Positions 37,329-47,298 are shown, counted from the first letter of the stretch. The stretch: DNA of 64,000 nucleotides from Labrenzia sp. R4_2 (GCF_017743865.1 NZ_JAGHRJ010000003.1:620001-684000), one strand, 5' to 3'. Notes: generated from the letters alone by a model not told the origin. Translations and numbers: made by a program.

Positions 37329-38735
37329 GTGAAATACAGCAGTACGCGCGGTGATGCACCTGTATTGGAGTTTTCGGACGTTTTGCTCCAGGGACTTGCC
37401 CGCGATGGCGGTCTTTACCTTCCAGAAACATGGCCGCAGTTCGATGCTGAGACCATCGCTTCTTTCGCTGGAAAATCCTATGAGGATGTTGCGTTTGCGG
37501 TGATCAGCCCGTTTGTCGACGGGGCCATCCCGGATGCGGACCTGAAGTCCATGATTGCGGAATCCTATTCCGGGTTCCGGCACCCGGCGGTCACGCCCTT
37601 GGTTCAGACAGGCTCCAACACATTTATCCTTGAACTTTTCCATGGTCCGACCCTGGCGTTTAAGGATGTCGCCATGCAGCTGCTTGGCCGGATGATGGAT
37701 TACGTGCTGACGCAGCGAGGCTTGCGCGCAACCATCGTCGGGGCAACCTCGGGTGACACCGGCGGGGCGGCAATCGAAGCCTTCCGCGGCCGTGACCGGA
37801 CGGACATTTTCATCCTCTTCCCGGATGGCCGGGTTTCAAATGTTCAGCGCCGTCAGATGACAACGCCGACAGAAGCGAACGTGCACGCCTTGGCCTTGAC
37901 CGGCAACTTTGATGATTGCCAGGCGATCGTCAAAGGCATGTTCAACCATTTCAATTTCCGCGACCGCGTGGCCCTGTCCGGGGTCAATTCGATCAACTGG
38001 GCGCGGATCCTGGCGCAGATCGTCTACTACTTCGTGGCTGGTGCCGCACTGGGCACACCGCATCGTAAAGTGTCCTTCACCGTTCCGACCGGCAATTTCG
38101 GCGACATCTTCGCCGGTTATGCCGCCATGAAAATGGGCCTGCCGGTCGACAAGCTGGTGGTGGCGACCAACGTCAACGACATCCTGGCCCGCACGCTCGA
38201 GACGGGACGCTATGAGAAAAAGGGTGTTCACCCGACGATTTCTCCGTCGATGGACATCCAGGTGTCGTCCAACTTTGAGCGTCTGCTCTCAGAGGTGAAC
38301 GGACGTGACGGAGATGTCGTACGCCGGATGATGAACCAGCTGAACCAGTCCGGCAGCTTTACGATCGAAGACGGGCCTCTCGCTGAGATGCGTCAGCATT
38401 TCGCCGCCGGCCGGTGTGATGAAGAGGCGACCTCGGCAACCATTGCTGAGCTCTGGAAAGAGGCGGGTTATCTGCTTGATCCGCACACGGCAATCGGTGT
38501 GCATGTTGCCAAAGCGCACTCGAACGGTGAAACGCCGATGGTTGTCTTGGGCACTGCCCATCCGGCCAAGTTCCCGGATGCTGTCGAAGCAGCAAGCGGC
38601 GTCCGTCCGGATCTTCCGGAAAATCTGAAAGACATGATGTTTGCCGAGGAGCGCCAGCAGGTTCTGGCGGCCGAGCAGGGCGCGGTCGAACAATATATTG
38701 AAAAACACGCCCGTGCCGTGGGGGCAGGGGTGTAA
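37329..38735 (+). CDS. thrC: threonine synthase
   Basis: Converts O-phosphohomoserine to threonine with pyridoxal phosphate. 468 residues. MKYSSTRG, LARDGGLYLPETWP, and the PLP-lysine segment GPTLAFKDVAMQ (Lys112) are visible, followed by VGATSGDTGGAAIEA for phosphate binding. The GTG start follows AGAGGAAG at 8 bases. The gene pairs functionally with thrB, found 8 kb downstream on the other strand. It is followed 4 bases later by the M16 peptidase, the usual order in this group. Confidence 0.97.
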   Translation: MKYSSTRGDAPVLEFSDVLLQGLARDGGLYLPETWPQFDAETIASFAGKSYEDVAFAVISPFVDGAIPDADLKSMIAESYSGFRHPAVTPLVQTGSNTFILELFHGPTLAFKDVAMQLLGRMMDYVLTQRGLRATIVGATSGDTGGAAIEAFRGRDRTDIFILFPDGRVSNVQRRQMTTPTEANVHALALTGNFDDCQAIVKGMFNHFNFRDRVALSGVNSINWARILAQIVYYFVAGAALGTPHRKVSFTVPTGNFGDIFAGYAAMKMGLPVDKLVVATNVNDILARTLETGRYEKKGVHPTISPSMDIQVSSNFERLLSEVNGRDGDVVRRMMNQLNQSGSFTIEDGPLAEMRQHFAAGRCDEEATSATIAELWKEAGYLLDPHTAIGVHVAKAHSNGETPMVVLGTAHPAKFPDAVEAASGVRPDLPENLKDMMFAEERQQVLAAEQGAVEQYIEKHARAVGAGV

Positions 38736-38739
38736 CTGA

Positions 38740-40029
38740 ATGAAAGTAGAAACAACAGTTCTCGAAAATGGCCTGACCGTCGTCACCGACCAGATGCCGC
38801 ACCTGAAGACAGCGGCACTTGGTGTCTGGGTCCGCACCGGATCACGAGCAGAAAGCGCGGATCAAAACGGCATTACGCATCTTCTTGAACACATGGCATT
38901 CAAGGGGACGAAGAGCCGGTCGGCCCGCGGAATTGCGGAAGAGATCGAGGCTGTTGGCGGCGAACTGAACGCGTCCACGAGCATTGAACACACAAACTAC
39001 TATGCGCGGATCCTGGCGGAAGACCTTCCGCTCGCGGTGGATATACTGGCGGACATTCTGCAGAACTCGACCTTTGAGGCCGAAGAGCTCGTGCGCGAGC
39101 AACACGTGATCCTGCAGGAGATCGGTGCATCCAACGATGCTCCGGAGGACCAGGCATTTGATCTGTTCCAGGCGACTGCCTGGCCGGAACAGGCAATCGG
39201 CCGACCGATCCTGGGCACACCGGAAACTGTGCAAGGCTTCGGCCGCGACAGCCTCAACGACTATTTGGCAAGCCGCTACCGCGCACCGGACATGGTTCTG
39301 TCGGCTGCCGGCGCGGTGGACCATGAAGAGCTTGTTTCACTCGCGCGCCAAAAGTTTGGCGCCATCAACAGCGAACCGGCCGCCCCGGATCCTGATGCCC
39401 GCTATTCAGGTGGTGAAAAGCTTCTTAACAAGGACCTGATGGAAGCGCAGGTCCTGATTGGCTTTGAGGGCCGCCCTTACAAGGCCAAGGACTACTACGC
39501 CATCCAGATCCTGGCGTCTGTGTTGGGCGGGGGCATGTCGTCGCGCCTGTTCCAGGAAATTCGTGAAAAACATGGCCTGTGCTACGCGATTTACAGTTTC
39601 CACTGGGCGTTTTCCGACACAGGGCTGTTCGGTATTCACGCCGCAACGAGCCACGAGGACCTCGGCGCCTTGATGCCGATGATTGCAGATGAGCTGGTGT
39701 CTGCCGCCCATACGATCACCGAGGACGAAGTGGCGCGCTCCCGGGCGCAGATCCGTGCCGGTTTGATGATGGCTCTGGAAAGCCCGGCGGCCCGGGCCGG
39801 TCAGATTGCCCGCCAGATCCTGGTGCACGGCCGAGTTCTGGCTCCGGATGAGATTTCGGCCAAGATCGAGGCCGTCACTGCGGCAGACATTCGCGAGGCA
39901 GCTTACAACACCTTCGTCGGCACAACGCCGACACTGACGGCAATTGGCCCGATCAACGGCATTATGACTGCCGATGAGCTGGCGGCGCGGCTTCAGCAGG
40001 CGCCGGTCCGGCAGGCTGCATCAATGTAA
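38740..40029 (+). CDS. M16 family zinc peptidase (mitochondrial processing peptidase-like)
   Basis: A 429-residue pitrilysin/insulinase-type protease. The inverted zinc motif HLLEH is at 47-51, with the third ligand expected from the helix following AEELVREQHVILQEI. The GGELNASTSIEHTNYYARI and GGGMSSRLFQEIREKHGLCYAIYSF segments are typical of the bacterial homologues of mitochondrial MPP beta. There is no signal peptide, so it is cytoplasmic and likely trims peptides. It is translated immediately after thrC. Confidence 0.93.
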   Translation: MKVETTVLENGLTVVTDQMPHLKTAALGVWVRTGSRAESADQNGITHLLEHMAFKGTKSRSARGIAEEIEAVGGELNASTSIEHTNYYARILAEDLPLAVDILADILQNSTFEAEELVREQHVILQEIGASNDAPEDQAFDLFQATAWPEQAIGRPILGTPETVQGFGRDSLNDYLASRYRAPDMVLSAAGAVDHEELVSLARQKFGAINSEPAAPDPDARYSGGEKLLNKDLMEAQVLIGFEGRPYKAKDYYAIQILASVLGGGMSSRLFQEIREKHGLCYAIYSFHWAFSDTGLFGIHAATSHEDLGALMPMIADELVSAAHTITEDEVARSRAQIRAGLMMALESPAARAGQIARQILVHGRVLAPDEISAKIEAVTAADIREAAYNTFVGTTPTLTAIGPINGIMTADELAARLQQAPVRQAASM

Positions 40030-40045
40030 TAGGGCGAGGACCGGC

Positions 40046-40684
40046 ATGTCTCTCCTTCGCCCAGGTCCGCCTCCCGACGCCGAGCTTCTCATAGAAGCCG
40101 GCGCGCATTATCTGCGCCCCCCGATCATGAGCGACTTCAAGGCCTGGTGCTTGCTTCGCAGCGATAGCCGGGCCTTTTTGACGCCTTGGGAACCGTTGTG
40201 GCCGTCTGATGATCTGTCCAAATCCGGTTTCCGCCGCCGCCTGCGCCGCTATGCACGCGATCGCAAGGAAGGTCGCAGCCTGACATTCCTCCTTTTCAAC
40301 GCGCGCAATGACGATTTGCTGGGTGGACTGACGCTCAGCAATATCCGGCGCGGTGTCAGCCAGTCGGCAACACTTGGCTACTGGATGGGGGAGCGCCACG
40401 CGGGCAAAGGGCACATGTCGGCGGCCGTCGCCATGTTCTTGCCGTTTTGTTTCGACGTTCTGAACCTTCATCGTATTGAGGCTGCCTGCATTCCAACCAA
40501 CACCCCGTCCATCCGTCTTTTGGAAAAGGCGGGGTTCAACCGGGAAGGATATGCACGTAACTATCTGTTAATAAACGGAACTTGGCAGGACCATCTTTTG
40601 CTCTCCTGTTTGGCGGAAGACCACGCGGCGCGTCCGGATGCGGTGTCGCCGCTCGTCGAAGGAATTTTGAAAGACTTCTTGTGA
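40046..40684 (+). CDS. RimJ/RimL-like GNAT acetyltransferase
   Basis: A 212-residue N-acetyltransferase. Conserved RimJ features: YLRPPIMSDFKAWCLLRSDSRAFLTPWEP at the N-terminus, LGYWMGERHAGKGHMSAAVAMFLPFCF (acetyl-CoA loop and helix), LHRIEAACIPTNTPSIRLLEKAGF and EGYARNYLLINGTWQDH. It may acetylate the N-terminus of a ribosomal protein, probably S5, but target specificity is not visible. It starts 16 bases after the M16 peptidase, completing a thrC-peptidase-acetyltransferase cluster. Confidence 0.9.
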   Translation: MSLLRPGPPPDAELLIEAGAHYLRPPIMSDFKAWCLLRSDSRAFLTPWEPLWPSDDLSKSGFRRRLRRYARDRKEGRSLTFLLFNARNDDLLGGLTLSNIRRGVSQSATLGYWMGERHAGKGHMSAAVAMFLPFCFDVLNLHRIEAACIPTNTPSIRLLEKAGFNREGYARNYLLINGTWQDHLLLSCLAEDHAARPDAVSPLVEGILKDFL

Positions 40685-40685
40685 C

Positions 40686-43628
40686 ATGTGCTCCAAACCG
40701 GTAGTTCTTCGCCCCATGTCGATTTCTGTGCCGGTCCATATTTTCAATCTGATCCGAAGCGCCATTTTAGTGGCTGCCGCAATGATGCTTTTCGTTGCGC
40801 CGCAGGCCGCCCGTGCGCTCGAGCCGATTTCGGTGCCCTTGGATATTGAGGCGCTGGACATCACCAACGCGATTGATATGCACCGGGACGCCGGAACCCG
40901 TTTGCAGGTGTCAACCGCGCCGGGTGCCGACGGAATTGTCCGGCGGATCGAAGTGCCATCGCGCAGCGGGGAAAATACCAACTGGGCTGTCTTTGCGCTT
41001 GCCAACACCAGCGATGAACAGGTCGACCGCCTGATCGTTGCACCGAACTACAAGTTTGTGGGGTCCGATCTCTTCTGGCCGGATCTCGGATCCTCACGGA
41101 TTGCAAGCATTACCCCGAGCCAGGGGATCGCGCCATCCCGCCAGAAGAGCCTAGAAGCCGATATCTTCCTGGTTACTTTGGACCCCGGTTCTGTCGTCAC
41201 CTTCGTGGCTGAACTGACAACGCCGAACTTGCCGGAAATCCGGGTTTGGGAACCGGATGTCTACAAGGAAACGGTCAACGCCTATTCGTTGTATCGCGGG
41301 ATCATTCTTGGCATTTCGGGCCTGCTCGCCCTCTTCCTGACGATCCTGTTCGTGGTCAAGGGCACGGTCATGTTTCCGGCGACGGCGGCTTTGGCATGGT
41401 CGGTCCTCGCTTATCTCTGCATTGATTTCGGCTTCTGGGGCATGGTTTTCAAGCTGGAAGGCGGCAGCAGCCAGCTGGCCCGGGCCTCGGCGGAAGTCAT
41501 GCTGGCCGCAAGCTTGATCATCTTTCTCTACGCCTATTTGAACCTGAACCGCTGGAACATCCACTATTCCCACCTGGCGCTGACGACCTTGATCCTACTA
41601 TTGGGGCTGCTTGGTGTTGCGGTGTGGGATCCGTCGATTGCAGCCGGTATTGCCCGTCTGTCTCTGGGCATCATTGGTATTCTGGGGTTCGTCACAATCG
41701 CTGTGCTGGCGTATCAACACTATGACCGCGCGATCTTGTTGATCCCGACATGGTGTTTGCTGATCGCCTGGCTGATTGGTGCGGCCATGACGGTGACAGG
41801 CCGTCTGTCGAACGACATCGTCCAGCCGGCGCTGGGTGGTGGACTGGTTCTGATTGTTTTGCTGATCGGTTTCACGGTCATGCAGCATGCCTTTGCAGGT
41901 GGTGCAATTGCTCAAGGGCTCATCTCTGATGTCGAGCGCAAGGCGCTGGCGCTCACCGGTGCTGGAGACATCATCTGGGATTGGGACATCGACCGCGATA
42001 AGATCTACACGGGCAACGAAGTCGAAGATCTTTTGAATCTCAAGCACGGCACCTTGGAGGGACCTGCGCGGGATTGGCTGGAGATCTTGCACCCGCAAGA
42101 CAGGGACAGGTTCCGGGCGACGCTCGATGCGGTGATTGATCAGCGCCGCGGCAAGATCCAGCAAACATTTCGTCTGCGATCTGAGGACGGTCATTTCCGG
42201 TGGTTCCGGCTGCGCGCCCGGCCAATTGTGGGGGCTGATGGCGAAGTCATCCGCTGTGTCGGCACGATGCTCGATGTCACCGAAGAGCGCACCGCCGAAG
42301 AACGCCTGTTGCACGATGCAGTCCACGACAATCTGACCGGCCTTCCAAACCGGGAATTGTTTGTCGACCGATTGCACACCAGCGTGGTGCGGGCTCAGGC
42401 GGAAGAGACAACCAAGCCGACCGTACTTGTCATCAATCTGGACCGCTTCAAGCAGGTCAATGACAGCATTGGCTTGTCCGCCGGCGACAGCATTTTGTTG
42501 ACCGTCGCACGGCGTCTAGGCCGCCTCATCGGCCAGCAGGACACGTTGGGGCGCTTGTCCAGCGACCAGTACGGTCTGGTGCTCTTGTCAGAGAATGAGC
42601 CGGACCGGATCGTTGCCTTGGCCGATGCGCTACGCAAGGCTGTGCGCGCGCCCATCACATTTAGCGACCGCGAAATCTTCCTGACTTGCTCTGTTGGCAT
42701 TTCCTTCTTTGAAGGCGGCAAGCAGGCGGTTGAGGACATGCTGACCAACGCCGAAATCGCTTTGAACCACGCTAAGCGCCTCGGTGGTGACCGCCAGGAA
42801 GTGTACCGGCCGATCCTGCGTCCCCTCGGCAAGAACATTGTCGACCTGGAAGCAGACCTGCGCGAAGCCATTAAAAAGGAGACGCTTGGTGTCTTCTTCC
42901 AGCCGATCATTCGACTGGAAGACCAGGCGATTGCCGGATTTGAGGTGCTGGCGCGCTGGAACCATCCGAAGCGCGGCAAGATTTCACCAGCCGAGTTTAT
43001 TCCAATTGCGGAGCAATCGGGTCTGATCAACGACCTTGGCATGTACATGCTCGACAAGGGCGCCAGTCAGCTGGCGTTCTGGCAGCGCGAATTTCCAATG
43101 CCGCGGCCTTTGTTTGCCTCCGTCAATCTGTCTTCCCGGCAGCTTCTGAAACAGGACCTGATCAATGATGTGAAGGCGATCCTGTCCCGGAACTCGCTGG
43201 AGGTCGGGACGCTGAAGCTGGAGCTGACGGAATCGCTCGTCATGTCCAACCCGGAGTATTCGGCAAAGGTTCTGGAGCGGTTGCGCAGTCTGGGTGCCGG
43301 CTTGTCGCTGGACGATTTTGGCACGGGCCACTCATCGTTGTCCTATCTGCAGCGGTTCCCGTTCGACACGATCAAGATCGATCAGGCCTTCGTCAAACCC
43401 GATGGGTCTGCCGCGCGTCCGGTGCTGTTGCGCACGATCGTCGCCATGGGTCACGACCTCGGCATGTCCGTGGTCGCCGAAGGCGCGGAAAGCGAAAACG
43501 ACGCGCTGGAGCTGTTCCAGCTTGGCTGCCAATACGCTCAAGGGTTTTATTTCGGCGAAGCCGTATCAGCCGCGGAGGCGACCAAGATGCTACGGAAAAT
43601 GCCGGTGGCAGAAGCCGCTTCGGCATAA
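40686..43628 (+). CDS. seven-helix membrane sensor with PAS, degenerate GGDEF and EAL domains
   Basis: A 980-residue cyclic-di-GMP protein. An N-terminal signal (about 20-45) precedes an extracytoplasmic domain (46-200), then roughly seven hydrophobic helices (201-405), which resembles 7TM-DISM receptors. A PAS/PAC unit (420-535), GGDEF (540-700) and EAL (715-970) follow. The GGDEF signature is SSDQY, so cyclase activity is not expected. The EAL domain keeps EVLARW, NLSS, ELTES, LDDFGTG, IKIDQAF and AEGAE, so it should hydrolyse c-di-GMP. The start is uncertain: the ATG two bases past the previous stop, or one ten codons later. Confidence 0.92.
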   Translation: MCSKPVVLRPMSISVPVHIFNLIRSAILVAAAMMLFVAPQAARALEPISVPLDIEALDITNAIDMHRDAGTRLQVSTAPGADGIVRRIEVPSRSGENTNWAVFALANTSDEQVDRLIVAPNYKFVGSDLFWPDLGSSRIASITPSQGIAPSRQKSLEADIFLVTLDPGSVVTFVAELTTPNLPEIRVWEPDVYKETVNAYSLYRGIILGISGLLALFLTILFVVKGTVMFPATAALAWSVLAYLCIDFGFWGMVFKLEGGSSQLARASAEVMLAASLIIFLYAYLNLNRWNIHYSHLALTTLILLLGLLGVAVWDPSIAAGIARLSLGIIGILGFVTIAVLAYQHYDRAILLIPTWCLLIAWLIGAAMTVTGRLSNDIVQPALGGGLVLIVLLIGFTVMQHAFAGGAIAQGLISDVERKALALTGAGDIIWDWDIDRDKIYTGNEVEDLLNLKHGTLEGPARDWLEILHPQDRDRFRATLDAVIDQRRGKIQQTFRLRSEDGHFRWFRLRARPIVGADGEVIRCVGTMLDVTEERTAEERLLHDAVHDNLTGLPNRELFVDRLHTSVVRAQAEETTKPTVLVINLDRFKQVNDSIGLSAGDSILLTVARRLGRLIGQQDTLGRLSSDQYGLVLLSENEPDRIVALADALRKAVRAPITFSDREIFLTCSVGISFFEGGKQAVEDMLTNAEIALNHAKRLGGDRQEVYRPILRPLGKNIVDLEADLREAIKKETLGVFFQPIIRLEDQAIAGFEVLARWNHPKRGKISPAEFIPIAEQSGLINDLGMYMLDKGASQLAFWQREFPMPRPLFASVNLSSRQLLKQDLINDVKAILSRNSLEVGTLKLELTESLVMSNPEYSAKVLERLRSLGAGLSLDDFGTGHSSLSYLQRFPFDTIKIDQAFVKPDGSAARPVLLRTIVAMGHDLGMSVVAEGAESENDALELFQLGCQYAQGFYFGEAVSAAEATKMLRKMPVAEAASA

Positions 43629-43641
43629 ACAGCCTCAGCTG

Positions 43642-44568
43642 TTAGGGAACAAGAATCGGAACCGAATTTGCCGCGGCCTGGATGTGCAGCGGGGTGACCG
43701 CGAACGGATCACCATCCACTTGCGCGGCAACTGGTTCCGGACTGGAAATAACCGCTTCCTGGAAGGCTTGAACAGTCGCGCCCTTGGCTTTGGAGATCCG
43801 GCCCAGCATCAACGCGATGCTGTATCGGATCGAGGACCAGGGGTCGTCGCGCTCCAATATCAGCATATGCAAACCGGGATCTGTCGCTCCGCCTGGGCAG
43901 ATGACAAACGGGCCGCCGTAATGCCGGGCATTGCTGGCAACGGCAAAGCGCCCGTCAACCGGCGCAGCGCCATCCAGGGAGATCGTCAGCGGCGTCGCTT
44001 TGCGTGTCAGTCCGATCCGGATCGCGGTGATCACATAGGCAAATTTCTTCAAGCGCCGCTTCAGGTCCAGCGGGACCGCGTGGACGACTTCGGCGTCAAA
44101 TCCGGCCGATGCCATCAGAACAAACGGACGATCATTGGCCAGACCATAGTGCAGCGGTTTGGTGCGCTTGTTCAGGATCATCCGGGCAATCTCTTTAGCG
44201 CCTTTCGGTAGGCCAAGCTCGAGTGCCAGAACGTTCGCGGTCCCAAAGGGGATGATCGCCAGGTTGGGGACGCGTTTTTTGTGCTGCAAACCCGTGAGGG
44301 CTTCGTTGACCGATCCGTCGCCACCGGCAATGATCAACGTCTCCGCAGCCAATCCCGGTGCGGCACACACCTCGCCGATCTCACCGGCATGGGTTGTCAA
44401 ACGCAGATCAACCCGGCAGCCGGCAGCTTCGAGATGGCCTTTGACATCCTGCAATTTTTGGCTGTTGTAGCCGCCCGATGTCGGGTTGGCCATGATAAGC
44501 ACGAGGCCAGCCGTCTCCGGGGCCTCAACTCCGGATAAAACCGGAGCGGTCTGCAGCGAATCGATCAC
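43642..44568 (-). CDS. diacylglycerol/lipid kinase family protein
   Basis: A 308-residue soluble lipid kinase of the DAGK catalytic family. The nucleotide site has MANPTSGGYNS near the N-terminus and the signature IIAGGDGSVNEALTGL, followed by IPFGTANVLALEL. The C-terminal beta-sandwich is recognisable (VASNARHYGGPFVICPGGATDPGL). It could phosphorylate diacylglycerol or a sphingoid-like lipid; the sequence alone does not say which. GTG start preceded by AAGGA at 6 bases. It follows the structured repeat element downstream of rnhA. Confidence 0.87.
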   Translation of the reverse strand: MIDSLQTAPVLSGVEAPETAGLVLIMANPTSGGYNSQKLQDVKGHLEAAGCRVDLRLTTHAGEIGEVCAAPGLAAETLIIAGGDGSVNEALTGLQHKKRVPNLAIIPFGTANVLALELGLPKGAKEIARMILNKRTKPLHYGLANDRPFVLMASAGFDAEVVHAVPLDLKRRLKKFAYVITAIRIGLTRKATPLTISLDGAAPVDGRFAVASNARHYGGPFVICPGGATDPGLHMLILERDDPWSSIRYSIALMLGRISKAKGATVQAFQEAVISSPEPVAAQVDGDPFAVTPLHIQAAANSVPILVP

Positions 44569-44604
44569 CCGAAATCCTTGCTCGTTGGCAGCGACGCTGT
44601 GTGC

Positions 44605-44870
44605 TTATACCAAAGACAACTGATTATGCCCCATCTGACCGGATTTGGATGGTTTTCGGACAGGCGCATGTCGCCGTGCGATACGGTGTATCGGTCAAGG
44701 CATGCAACGCAGCCGAAAGCCATCCAGGTCCGGCCTTCGGTGGCCTTTTCTCGTCCTCCGGACGTCGTTGCATCGCTTGCCCGGTCATCCAGACCGCGCA
44801 GCGCGACGCGCCTTGCCGGAAAACGAGAAGAGACCATCAGATGGGTTATAATCGGTTGCCTTTGGTATTA
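44605..44870. repeat. 266-bp non-coding element with terminal and nested inverted repeats
   Basis: The ends are imperfect inverted repeats of about 33 bases (44605-44638 against 44837-44870; shared core ATACCAAAG, CAAC, GATTAT and CCCATCTGA). Inside lie two further large hairpins: TGGATGGTTTTCGG (44646-44659) with CCGAAAGCCATCCA (44713-44726), containing CGATAC-GGT-GTATCG; and CTTTTCTCGTCCTCCGG (44745-44761) with CCGGAAAACGAGAAGAG (44816-44832). Arm differences are mostly T/C, which keep G-U pairing in RNA. No transposase. It looks like a MITE-like or structured-RNA element lying between rnhA and the lipid kinase gene, and its right end includes the rnhA stop codon. Confidence 0.72.
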
Positions 44871-45320
44871 AACGTTTTTCTTAAACGGTTCCATACCGCC
44901 GCGCGCCAATTCGTCTGCGCGCTCGTTGTCCGGGTGGCCCGCATGGCCTTTGACCCAGTGCCAGGTGACATCATGGCGGTCGCGGGCTGCGTCTAAAGCC
45001 TGCCACAAATCCGCGTTTTTGACGGGCTTGTTCGCGGCGGTCTTCCAGTTCTTCCGCTTCCAGCCGTACATCCACTCGCTGATACCGCTGCGCACATATG
45101 TGCTGTCGGTATAAAGATCGACGGCACAGGGGCGCTTCAGGGCGTTCAGCGCTTCGATCGCCGCTGTCAGTTCCATGCGGTTGTTGGTGGTCTCGGCCTC
45201 GCCACCCTTCAGTTCACGCTCATGTTCGCCGAAGCGCATGATGACACCCCAGCCGCCCGGGCCGGGATTTCCAGAACAGGCACCATCCGTGTAAATCGTC
45301 ACGCGATTTTCCTGGCTCAT
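44868..45320 (-). CDS. rnhA: ribonuclease HI
   Basis: Cleaves the RNA strand of RNA-DNA hybrids. 150 residues with the carboxylate site Asp12 ([14 protein letters not shown]), Glu50 ([13 protein letters not shown]), Asp72 (YTDSTYV) and Asp136 (NERADELA), plus His126 in the flexible loop. The start overlaps the thrB stop by four bases. The final stop codon TAA is formed by the outermost bases of the inverted-repeat element, so the C-terminus may have been set by its insertion. Confidence 0.96.
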   Translation of the reverse strand: MSQENRVTIYTDGACSGNPGPGGWGVIMRFGEHERELKGGEAETTNNRMELTAAIEALNALKRPCAVDLYTDSTYVRSGISEWMYGWKRKNWKTAANKPVKNADLWQALDAARDRHDVTWHWVKGHAGHPDNERADELARGGMEPFKKNV

Positions 45321-46282
45321 CCTTCAAGCCCGTATGCGTTGGCGCTGTCGACGGTTTGGTGGAACCGCAGTTTTTTCAGGTATTCCATCGGGTCCTTCGG
45401 GGTGACAAGCGCGCCTTCAGGAACACTCAGCCAATCATAAAGACGTGTCAGCAGGAAGCGCAGCGCAGCTCCGCGGCAAAGCACGGGCAATGCGTCAAAC
45501 TCGGCGTCCGTCAGCGGACGCACGGATGTGTATCCTTTGAGCATGGCTTTGGCCTTGGTGACATTGAATGCCAGATCCTGCTCAAAACACCAGGCGTTGA
45601 GGCAGATGGCGATGTCGTAGGCGAGGGCGTCATTGCACGCGAAATAAAAGTCGATAAGGCCGGACAGGCGATCGTTCAGGAAGAAGACATTGTCCGTGAA
45701 GAGATCGGCATGGATAACGCCAGCTGGGAGATCCTGCGGCCAGTTTTTCTCAAGGAAGTCCAGCTCAGTGGTGATCTCTGCGCCCAGTCCCGGATGAACG
45801 GTGTCGCAGCGGTTTTGGCTTTGTTCAAACAGCGGCCGCCAACCGTTCAGGTCCAGTGCATTCTTGCGGGTCAGTTCATAATCGGCCCCTGCCAAGTGCA
45901 TGGCAGCCATGGCCTTGCCGAGTTCCTCGCAGTGTTCCGGACGCGGCCGCTTGACCGACATTCCTTGAAGAAACGTGACGAGGGCCGCAGGCCGCCCGGC
46001 AAGCGTGCCAAGAAGCTCTCCGTCTCGCGAAGCGACCGGAGTGGGGCAGGACAGACCTTTGCCGGCCAAGTGTTCCTTGAGCTTCAAAAAGAAAGGCAGG
46101 TCGTCAGGGTTCACCCGCTTTTCATAGAGGGTGAGGATGAAATAGGCCGTGTCGGTCTGAACGAGATAGTTGCTGTTTTCAACGCCTTCAGCGATGCCCT
46201 TGTAGGACAGAAGCTGCCCGACATCGTACTGTGCGATGAAGGCGTTCAGCTCTTCATCGCTGACTTCCGTATAAACGGCCAT
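45317..46282 (-). CDS. thrB: homoserine kinase (ThrB type II)
   Basis: Phosphorylates homoserine to feed threonine synthase. It belongs to the aminoglycoside-phosphotransferase fold class, not the GHMP class: [13 protein letters not shown] is the Brenner-type catalytic loop, and [19 protein letters not shown] carries the metal-binding aspartate. The N-terminal [21 protein letters not shown] segment is typical of rhizobial ThrB. 321 residues. Located in the ispH-thrB-rnhA order common in this bacterial order. Confidence 0.95.
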   Translation of the reverse strand: MAVYTEVSDEELNAFIAQYDVGQLLSYKGIAEGVENSNYLVQTDTAYFILTLYEKRVNPDDLPFFLKLKEHLAGKGLSCPTPVASRDGELLGTLAGRPAALVTFLQGMSVKRPRPEHCEELGKAMAAMHLAGADYELTRKNALDLNGWRPLFEQSQNRCDTVHPGLGAEITTELDFLEKNWPQDLPAGVIHADLFTDNVFFLNDRLSGLIDFYFACNDALAYDIAICLNAWCFEQDLAFNVTKAKAMLKGYTSVRPLTDAEFDALPVLCRGAALRFLLTRLYDWLSVPEGALVTPKDPMEYLKKLRFHQTVDSANAYGLEG

Positions 46283-46287
46283 TCTTG

Positions 46288-47298
46288 TTATCCGGTGGCT
46301 TTTTCTGTTTGGGCGGGCATGTCCCGCAGTTCGCGCGGCAGGTTGAAGGCGATGGTCTCTTCGGCCGTCCGTACGATCTCGACAGTGACGTCGAAACGCG
46401 CGTCAAACGCGCTAATGATCTCTTCAACCAGTGTTTCAGGCGCAGAGGCTCCGGCTGTGAGGCCAAGGCTGGTAACGCCCACAAAATCTGCCCAGTTGAT
46501 CTCATCAGCCCGTTGCAAGAGGACAGCAACCCGGCAGCCTTCCCGCTCGGCGACTTCCCGCAGTCTTTGCGAGTTTGATGAATTGGGCGCGCCTACCACA
46601 ATCATGGCCTCAACGCCCGGGGCCACATGTTTTACCGCTTCCTGGCGGTTGGTGGTGGCGTAGCAGATGTCTTCCTTGTGCGGGGCGACGATGTCCGGAA
46701 ACCGGTCCTGCAGCACGGAGACAATCCCGGCGGTATCATCAACGGACAAAGTGGTCTGCGTGATGTAGGCGAGGGGACGGTCGCTGCTCTCGCGTTCAAA
46801 CCGCCGTGCGTCGTCTTCGGTCTCGATCAGGGTGACCGTGCCTTCCGGGAGCTGTCCCATCGTGCCGATCACTTCCGGGTGCCCGGCGTGGCCAATCAGG
46901 AGAATGTCGCGCTCGCGCCGGAAATGGATCTCGGCTTCCTTGTGCACCTTGGAAACCAGCGGACAGGTCGCATCCAGGTAAAACATGTTGCGTTGCTGGG
47001 CATCGGCAGGCACGGATTTCGGCACGCCATGTGCGGAAAAAATCACTGGGCGCTCGGCGTGCTCCGCCGGGATCTCATCCAGCTCTTCAACAAAGACCGC
47101 GCCTTTAGCTTTCAGTCCGTCCACGACATATTTGTTGTGCACGATCTCATGACGGACATAAACGGGCTGGCCGTACTTTTGAAGGGCCAGTTCGACAATC
47201 TGAATCGCCCGGTCAACACCTGCGCAAAACCCCCGCGGGGCGCACAGCTTGATCTCCAGAGATGGTTTATTTATCGCGGTCTGTGTCATGGTGCTCAT
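46288..47298 (-). CDS. ispH: 4-hydroxy-3-methylbut-2-enyl diphosphate reductase IspH
   Basis: The last enzyme of the non-mevalonate isoprenoid pathway; an iron-sulfur reductase. The three cluster cysteines are in [13 protein letters not shown] (Cys25), [11 protein letters not shown], and the third in the [13 protein letters not shown] block. [15 protein letters not shown] and AHGVPKSV contain conserved histidines, and PNSSNSQRL binds the diphosphate. 336 residues. It starts the minus-strand cluster ispH-thrB-rnhA. Confidence 0.97.
   Translation of the reverse strand: MSTMTQTAINKPSLEIKLCAPRGFCAGVDRAIQIVELALQKYGQPVYVRHEIVHNKYVVDGLKAKGAVFVEELDEIPAEHAERPVIFSAHGVPKSVPADAQQRNMFYLDATCPLVSKVHKEAEIHFRRERDILLIGHAGHPEVIGTMGQLPEGTVTLIETEDDARRFERESSDRPLAYITQTTLSVDDTAGIVSVLQDRFPDIVAPHKEDICYATTNRQEAVKHVAPGVEAMIVVGAPNSSNSQRLREVAEREGCRVAVLLQRADEINWADFVGVTSLGLTAGASAPETLVEEIISAFDARFDVTVEIVRTAEETIAFNLPRELRDMPAQTEKATG

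Noticed and set aside
44565..44996. several 70-131 residue frames across the repeat element
   Set aside because: They arise from the inverted-repeat sequence; products are unlike proteins and no ribosome site is present.
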